64,000 nucleotides of DNA from Cytospora piceicola (Eukaryota; Ascomycota; Sordariomycetes; Diaporthales; Cytosporaceae), in NCBI GenBank assembly GCA_023375675.1, contig JALQBC010000019.1, forward strand, positions 310,001 to 374,000, read 5' to 3'. The notes below the pieces were generated by a model. That model worked only from the letters and a program-made list of their open reading frames with translations, was not told the DNA's origin and searched no databases. A program made the position numbers and the translations under genes. Shown here in pieces: positions 57,131 to 64,000 of the stretch (within the stretch, counting starts at the first letter, position 1; each line of letters opens with the position of its first letter).

Positions 57131-57933
57131 TACCTACCTAGGTAGGTATGCATTTTACATATAGTCACGGAACCCAGTACTATACTGTAATTATATACCG
57201 TATTTATCAAGGACTTACCTGTTCTGGGGAAACGAGGTCGCTTCCCTCTAAGTGCACTCACTAGGTAATTTGTCCTTCTTCTTACTGAAGCAGGCTGGTG
57301 CGACTTCCTTCCAAAACGGTGCTATTGCCTTCTCCTGCATTTGAACAGAACAAAACTTCTCAAGTGCCATCTTGAAACTTGAACCACAACCTAATTCAAG
57401 TCAACTTCCAACCTAACACCATCACAGTTACTCAACCTCCCCTTCGACCTTCCACCCTCAACCTCCCGCCTAGGAGAGCAGAGATTGATGCCACTGGACT
57501 CGTGGACAAATGAATTTCCTCGGTGGATGGATTGGAAGTAGCAGATACAGCGAACAGCACACAGCCTGATCATGGGAGAAAGCGCAAGCCCTGGAAATCG
57601 GTTCACCAGGCTGTTGTGGTAAGGGAAGGAACGTTTAGTCTGTTTACGGTGCGTATAAGAACAAGTTTACTATAGTAAACGCACTGGAGATTTCTTCTCC
57701 ACAACATCAATAATACTACCTAAAACGGGCTGGCCCCGTCACTCATTTACATTTATTTGATTTCACTGTCAGCCCTCCGATGACCCCTATAGGCTATGCT
57801 TCCAGGAATTGCCATGTTGGAACTGCACGAGGTTCTCATTGGTCAGCAGATGACGTACTTGCATTACTATCTTGGCAAAACATTCAAGTTGCGCAAAGAG
57901 GCTGGGGATTCTCCCCAAGAGTTAGATTGTTGA

Positions 57934-58200
57934 CAAGAAGGAGATGATCACACATCCATCTTTACCGTCCATGGAGGACATGGACGACCTCGAGATGAGT
58001 GGGCTCCGCCCCAGGGAGCAGACCCCGAAGCCAAGGAGCCAGAAGACAAACCCCCAACCGCTGACGATATCGAGGCATGGGAGGACGACCTTTTGATATT
58101 CCGTTGCAACCCGAGACGCTCTGTGCATCCAAAGCTGCTTCCAGAAGCATGGGTCGCTAGATTGAAGAATGGGGCACCGATGGCCAGACACGTCTACTGA
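57934..58200 (+). pseudogene. Orphan coding remnant (possible 3' exon)
   Basis: An 88-codon open frame without its own usable ATG ends at TGA 58200. Its C-terminal part looks protein-like (ADDIEAWEDDLLIFRCN, then HPKLLPEAWVARLKNGAP). Another open stretch just upstream (HWSADDVLALLSWQ, about 57837-57880) is in a different frame. I could not find splice signals that join them in phase, so I treat it as a broken or unsolved gene. The family is not recognised. Confidence 0.35.
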
Positions 58201-58845
58201 AGCTTGATTTATATGTATATATGAGAGTGCTAATTATCATATAGACAAATAATCATAATGCCTTCTAGGGTTATAATATAAATATAACGGCCCAAACTTT
58301 TAGGTTTATTTAATAGTATCAGACGCTTAACCGGCAATGCTACAATGAACTATAAGCTAAGTAGTTCCTTATAACACTTTAAGCTATACTCAAAATGTTG
58401 CTTAGTACTTGGTGTATATGTATATCTCTTAGAGGGTTTATCAAGAAGAGTGCGGGTTTGATTGTTGTAAGTAACTACTTGTTAAATAGAATCGATTTAT
58501 ATAGGTAAATGAATGTGAATTGATTGCGTGGGCGGAAGAGAAACCTTTATAAGATCTAAAGCCCTGCTGCCCTACTAATTGCATGCTATTTTCTGCTGGC
58601 CGAGGCACTCCGATTTCTCTATATAGCACCTGATTGTCCGCTATATACATTACTATAGACTTGTTTTTGCTTTTGCTTCTGCAGAAGGACTGGGTTACCA
58701 CCAACATCCTCACCCTTGGTTGACTAAGCGATGTCTGGGTCGTACAACAGACACACAGCCCCTCCTACTCATTGATACCACCCTAAAGAAAAGACCAGCT
58801 TCCTCTCCCAGCGCAATGATCAAGCAACTCCTGATATCCAACCGA

Positions 58846-59504
58846 TCAGTACTCTGTGTACCTCTTCCGAGCGGACCCCGGCTCCCTCTGCGACAGCCGA
58901 CCGCTCCTCCGGATGGGCTGGATGTACCGCCTGAGCTCGAGGCGGACGATGATGAACATGGAGTGTCTAGTGAAGGAACCCTGAAACTGTTGGTCCAGGG
59001 CGGCCTGCATTATAGCCCTATCCTGCTCCAGCAGCGTCTCCAGAAGAACACCCACTTGCACGTTGTCCGCCATGTTGTCGAGCCTGTCGATCAGATTGTA
59101 GATACAAGGGTTAACAGCTTGGTCGACGGTCAATGGTCGAGTGAATTGAGTAAGTGTTCAGAGGTGGCTTTCGAAGATCGAGGGCACCTGAGCGTCGACA
59201 GGACGAAAGACGACAGGGAAAATTCAATATAAATCACCCGACACATCAATAGAAGAGTCAAATTCGGGTAGGGTCTGCCCAAGAACGTGTGGATGAGAAG
59301 ACTTACGAGCAAGCGGCTCAAAGTCTTCTCACTTATCATCTTGCACAGGACGTTAAAGATGACAGGTTCCTCGACAGATAGAAACGAGAGGCCAAGGGTC
59401 TTCCGTTGGTTACGCCAAAATCCATGGATGCAGCATGCCGGTACGTGCCCCCTTGGATCCTGCAGGGGCTGCTCTCCGGTCTCTAGAGCCTCCACTCTCT
59501 TCAC
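58846..59504 (-). pseudogene. Orphan helical coding remnant
   Basis: The minus strand reads two protein-like stretches. A proximal one ends SEKTLSRLL at a GTAAGT donor (about 59307). A distal one has YNLIDRLDNMADNVQVGVLL and ETLLEQDRAIMQAALDQQF. No acceptor joins them in frame, because a TGA interrupts the distal frame just upstream. It may be a decayed gene, and no family is recognised. The antisense open frame is less protein-like. Confidence 0.3.
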
Positions 59505-59640
59505 CCGATCAGCACTTGGACAACATACTTCTCATGTCCACGTGTGCTATACCTCGACACGTTGGCAGACAGCCAGCAGTCCAAAGGTAGAGGGGGCTCA
59601 ACCGAGGATGACCTCAATCCAAACTCACCACAAACTGCAC

Positions 59641-61933
59641 TTACAGTTTCACTCTACCCTCGATAGCTTTGTGAGCTCCAGTACTCTCCTCAAAGTACTC
59701 CCTCACAGCATCCCTCGCCGACTCGACGACAGCGGTGTCCTCAACCGTACTGGGTACACTGACGCCCTTGTCAAACTCGCCGTGTACTGCGTTGTCCAGC
59801 AGTTCTCTGAGCACCCGCCGTAGGGTCTTGCCGGATCTCGTCTTAGGTATGATCGGCTTCGCAGTCGTGCTCGTCCTTATCATGCCACCGAGTGAAGCAA
59901 TAGGGCCGACTTGGGTGCGGATTAGCTTCTGGATTTCGGAGAGAAGCTGAGCGTCGTTGTCGGAGCTGCTGGGAGAACTAAGAACAAAGGCGAAGGGTAG
60001 TTGGCCCTTCAGTGCGTCGGGAATGCCGACCACACAGGCTTCGGTGACTTGAGGGTGGGAGGTTATAGCTTGTTCGAGTGTTCCTGGGACAATGTCAGCC
60101 AGCCCGGAGCCTGCAGATGTATAACGAAAGTGATAACTTACCGGTGCTCAACCGGTGAGCTGCAACATTGATGATATCGTCTGCAAATGATGGTCAGCCA
60201 AGCAGACTAGTAAGCAAAAGCGCCAAACCCGTTAACCTACCAGACCTTGCCATAATATGAACGTAGCCATCCTGATCCACAATGCCGGCATCACCAGTGT
60301 CCAGCCACCTTCCGTTGAATCTCTTCAGATACCCCCTATAAAACCTCGCCTCATCCTCCCATAATGTTCGGAAAGCAGTCGGCCCCAGCGGCATCTTGAG
60401 CACAATGTTCCCCATCTTACCCTCGCCCAACTCATTCCCCTCGTCGTCTACCACACGTACATCGAACCCGGGCATCGGCTTCCCAGCACTTCCGGGCTTG
60501 ATCAGCAGTGGCGCTGTGGCTTGTGGACCATCGTGCGCTAGATCATCATGTACCATGTGAGCAGTCATCGATATACCTGTAATCGGAGACCCAGACTCAG
60601 AGGACCACCAATTATCGATGACTCTGGCGCCGCCTATGGACCTATCCCCGTATTTCCCGAGAAGACCCTGGTACATTGTGATGATAGCTGGTTCGGACCT
60701 TTCGCCTGCTAGAAACAGAGCTCTAAGTGACCTCAGGCCTCCTGCCTCGCCGATACGAATGAGATGTTTGTTTTCCGGATCGTCCTTGCGTATGGCTCTC
60801 AGGGCAGTTGGTGCGGTGAACATTGCATTCACCTTGTAGTCCTCGATCACCCGCCAGAACGAGCTTGTGTCGGGTGTGCCGACCGGCTTGCCTTCGTACA
60901 AGACGGTAGCAGCTCCGACAAGTAGGGGACCGTAAAGAGTGTAGCTGTGCGAGACCACCCATCCTATATCGCTGAAGCACGCCATCTGCCAGACTCTGAT
61001 TAGTGTTTTGGGGAACAAAAAGAAAGAGCAAAAAATCTACGGACTCACCACGTCGCCTGGCCCCTGAATCCCAAACATCTGCCTCATCGACAAACTCAAA
61101 CCGACCGCATGGCCACCTGCTTCCCGCACGACTCCCTTTGGCAGTCCAGTCGTACCGCTCGTATAAATCACGTACACAACATCTGTCGCCTTGACCGGGA
61201 CGCACTCCCTAACCCTCTGGCCCCTCAGCCTCGCACTCCTCACAAGCCGATTCCAATTCCGCTCTCCCCTTGACCTGTCCAAAGGATGCCAACCCAGCTG
61301 CTCCCGCTGCCAGACAACAGTTTTGGGCGTCTCCCACGTTGCCAACCTCTCAGCTTCGGTGATGAATTCCCGGTATGGAATAGGCGGTTTGTTCCCATCG
61401 ATCCCACATGAGGCCGTGAGGATTGCCGCAGGCCGCGAAGCATCAATGCGCTGCGCCAGGGCGTTGGGCGCGAACCCCCCAAAGACAACGGCATGGATGG
61501 CGCCCAACCGGGTGATGGCGAGGAGGCCAGTGATAACAGCGGGGATCATGGGCATGTACACCAGGACCGTGTCGCCCTTTCTCACGCCCTCCTCCCTCAA
61601 CACGGCCGCGAAGGCTTCCACCTCGTCTAGCAACTCTGCGTACGTGATTTTCTGCTTGGTCCCTGTGACGGGGCTGTCGTAAAATATTGCTGGGACATCG
61701 CCGTGGCCGGCGAGAACGTGTCTGTCGATGCAGTTATAGCAGGTTGATATCTCGCCGTCGGGGAACCATTCCCAGTGTTCGTGTGATGTGCTTGATGCCG
61801 GGATGCTCTTGGCGTACTTCCGGAGGATGGTGGTTGGTTTCTTGTGCCAGTGGAGTTGCAAAGCTTGGTGTGCCCAGAACGACTCTGGGGAGCTAATGGA
61901 GGAGGCGTGGAGTGCGTCCTGTGGATGGGCCAT
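59641..61933 (-). CDS. AMP-forming short-chain acyl-CoA synthetase (propionyl/acetyl-CoA synthetase, ACSS3-like)
   Basis: Four exons, complement(61049..61933, 60241..60985, 60142..60180, 59641..60083), encode 703 aa. The introns of 63, 60 and 58 nt all have canonical signals, and exon 3 is only 39 nt. The N-terminal ACAS segment (FWAHQALQLHWHKKPTTIL) and TCYNCIDRHV mark the acetyl-CoA synthetase branch. The P-loop is YTSGTTGLPKG (257-267). It is followed by SDIGWVVSHSYTLYGPLL, DNWWSSESGSP, RWLDTGDAG, DDIINVAAHRLSTG and the catalytic C-terminal lysine K642 in TRSGKTLRR. Family members make acyl-CoA from the acid, ATP and CoA through an acyl-adenylate. The sequence is closer to propionyl-CoA synthetase (Aspergillus PcsA, human ACSS3) than to Acs1/FacA, which is a judgement from motifs. 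I chose ATG 61933. The frame remains open upstream to an ATG at 62269, and that extension shows no domain. Confidence 0.88.
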
Positions 61934-62522
61934 GATGAAAGCAATTGGGGATGAAACAGAGTTCCAAATATTCTCTATTCTCCGAAATCGAGTCTGGGGT
62001 GTTACAACCAGTGATTGCAAGCTAACGGATGAACAGGTGAGTCCCAGATGTCTGAGACCTGGGGTGTAGATCAGCAAAGCAGCCGCATCGAGTACAACGC
62101 AACTCACACGTCCGACTTGCAAAGTGACAGTCAACGAACAGAGCAAGCAAAAGGAACTAATGAAGCCTGAAGAAGCTCCCCCAGATGCGAGAACACTGCC
62201 GATGTTGATTCGGACCGAGGCTCCGTCTGCAGGGGAAACGGGAGCTTCAGGTTGGAGGTTTCCCCGCATTGCCGACTACATAAAAGCTCCCGACGGCAGG
62301 AACACTCAGGAGGCACCCGCCCCTTCTGTGTAGATCATCTCGGAGGAGCTGATCACGTCAGAAGCTGGAGCATTCGAACAAACCAATACAGAGGCCCTTT
62401 CAAAACCATAGAGGATTCATTCTCACGTACATTGAAGAATCGCCATCCAGTATGGCCGCTGCACAGAAACTTATTCCGTTTTCTGGCGAACACATATATA
62501 TTCACACCTACTGCCCCCAGCC
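61934..62522. other. Intergenic: acyl-CoA synthetase promoter / MFS 3' side
   Basis: A 589-bp spacer between two minus-strand genes. The synthetase frame is open for its first 336 bp. TATA-like ACATATATATTC occurs near 62493. No additional gene is seen. Confidence 0.5.
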
Positions 62523-63977
62523 TCACCTCATTACCCCCATCTTCTCATCCATCATCTTCCTCCAGTCCTTGGACTTCCTCAACAATATCCAGATGCACCC
62601 ATTCGCCACGATCCACGCAAACAGCGCCACCATGGTGCACAACCACCCCACACCCATCGCATTAATCAGCGGCTCCGTAACCACCACGCCCACGCAGCTA
62701 AAGATGTTCCTCACAAAGTTGTTCAGCGCGACCCCGCTAGAGCTCCTCTTCGGCATGAACTCTGTAAGCATGGTAGTACTCGACCCGAATATAAGCATCG
62801 TAGCTATCCCAAAGAAGAAGTTCGCAACCATGGCCGCCAGCCAGTACACACCCTTGTCGGCGCACCATCCGAACCAGATCATGGCAAAGGGGTACATGGA
62901 CGCCGCAATCCATGCGTTCTCGCGGAGGCGGTCCTCTGGGAGGAAGATAAGCTTGCCGTTGGCGTCGTACCGCCCGGCCTTCTTTGCCTCGCGGGCCATG
63001 ATCTTGTCAACCCATTTCCCTCCAACCAGCGAGGCGGTGAAATACCCCAGAGAGCTGGGGATATATAACAGCCCCACGATGATGACAGAGAAGTTGTACG
63101 GCGGGGCGCCGAAGGTGCTCTGGACTGAAATGTTCAAAATGAACAGAGCTGCGAAGGTGATAGACGCCAGCGCCACGGTCAGCGCCACGGGTGGGAAGCG
63201 GAGGTAGAGAATGCATGACATGGGGTCAATCAAAGCCTTGCGCAGAAGTGTGATGCCTCGTTTCGACTTGTCGGCGACTGAGTGCCCTGTAGACGTTCGG
63301 TTGAGCGTGTTCTCGTTGCTCGAACCAGCCGGGGGTAGGTGGGGCCTGCGCCTTGCCAGCGTCTCGGGTAGCAAGAAAAAGAGGCTGACAAGATTGCAAC
63401 CGCCAAAGGCAGTAACGAACCACATGGTCGCTTGCCAGCTAACGGAGATAAGTTTGTTAGAACCTTGCCGACACAGGAGCTGAAGAGTCGTGAGGTATTA
63501 CTCAGGGTTCAGGAGCGTAGAGGTTGGTGCTGCTAAGCCTGTGTTGTCTCATACTTTGGACTACATGGCGAAGGGGGTGTAAAGATGCTCAGGAAGTACT
63601 TACTTGAACCCTTGGGCGAGAGCACCTCCTATAATGGGAGCGAAGAGTGGGCCGGTAAGAGGACCGAGGTAGAAAATCCCTTGATGTCCAGGTTTAGCAC
63701 ATTCCTTCCATTTCATGGACGCATCTCATGGACACAATAGTTTGAGTTGCAAAATGACATACCCATTGCACGTCCTCGCTCAAACGGCTCCCAGAGGTCT
63801 GAGATGGTTCCTGCGCCGACCGACTGCACCGATGCTGCAGCACCGCCACTGAGGACTCTGAAGACGATGAGCATGGCGATATTGGTGCTTATAGCGCTCA
63901 ATACACCAAAGACAACGAACAGGCTAAAGGATATAACATAGATAGTTCTCCTTCCCAGAGTTTCGGAGAAAGACGAC
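62523..63977 (-). CDS. MFS transporter, DHA1 (Qdr/Dtr-like) family, 5' end outside window
   Basis: Three visible exons, complement(63763..>63977, 63604..63679, 62523..63438), give the last 402 codons including the stop. An acceptor CAG at 63978-63980 shows that further exons lie beyond the right edge. The visible protein begins in the TM2-3 loop with the family signature SETLGRRT. It continues with VFRVLSGGAAASVQSVGAGTISDLWEPFERGRAMG (split by intron), the TM5 motif GPLFAPIIGGALAQGFNW, a polar central loop (PPAGSSNENTLNRTSTGH) and the last six TM helices. The ISDLWEPFERGRAMG-type motif is characteristic of 12-TM DHA1 drug:H+ antiporters such as Qdr1-3 and Dtr1. The substrate is unknown. No frame break is seen in the visible part. 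Confidence 0.85.
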
Positions 63978-64000
63978 CTGTTCAACGTCAGAGGTATTTG

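Larger units (their letters stand above)
56639..59640. other. AT-rich 3-kb gene-poor region
   Basis: This region lies between SHB17 and the acyl-CoA synthetase. It includes a candidate MITE (56939-57130), a TAGGGTTAGGGT stretch at 56914-56925, a pyrimidine-rich leader-like stretch at 57340-57480 followed by short ATG frames, and coding remnants at about 57934-58200 and 58846-59504. No complete gene could be built. Confidence 0.5.

Noticed and set aside
27408..64000. A biosynthetic gene cluster or CRISPR-like array
   Set aside because: The MFS genes and acyl-CoA synthetase lack any polyketide synthase, NRPS, P450 or pathway regulator nearby. No regularly spaced repeats of CRISPR type exist and the genome is eukaryotic.

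Overview
This window is nuclear DNA of a filamentous ascomycete, most likely a sordariomycete. The evidence is short GT-AG introns of about 50-150 nt with CTRAC-type branch sites, densely packed genes on both strands, fungal-specific orthologues (an APSES/StuA regulator, a class II dihydroorotase, an SHB17-type phosphatase, a Mit1-like remodeller, COP9 signalosome subunit 3) and a block that looks transposon-affected. I assembled gene models by joining exons at splice signals and checking that phase was kept and family motifs were continuous. No database or aligner was available.

Layout. From 0 to 27.4 kb there is ordinary gene-dense chromosome: a secreted cysteine-rich GPI-anchored protein (-), mitochondrial rRNA methyltransferase MRM1 (-), a four-exon CHD/Mit1-like chromatin remodeller of 1927 aa (+), a CCCH zinc-finger protein (+), dihydroorotase (-), COP9 signalosome subunit 3 (+), replication protein A large subunit (-), a dienelactone-hydrolase-family protein (+) and a BRCT protein (-). 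From 27.4 to 44.3 kb is a 16.9-kb stretch with no convincing gene. It ends at the StuA/Asm1 developmental transcription factor (+). This is followed by 2.6 kb of intergenic sequence and a large coiled-coil protein (+). From 51.5 to 59.6 kb the sequence is AT-richer and degraded. It holds a broken DHA2-type MFS transporter, a transition-only inverted repeat, a candidate 192-bp MITE with a TA target duplication and orphan coding remnants, plus one intact five-exon gene (SHB17-like). The last 4.4 kb hold a propionyl/acetyl-CoA synthetase-like enzyme (-) and an MFS transporter (-) whose 5' end lies beyond the window.

The genes do not form a metabolic cluster. They are mostly housekeeping functions: mitochondrial ribosome modification, pyrimidine synthesis, replication and repair, protein degradation control and chromatin remodelling. 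Two cell-cycle-type promoters are visible: paired MluI boxes upstream of RFA1 and an E2F/MBF-like site upstream of the BRCT gene. The most unusual features are the StuA upstream desert with its palindromic CCTAGG-type motifs and leader uORFs, the 811-nt first intron of the remodeller, and the mobile-element debris around SHB17.
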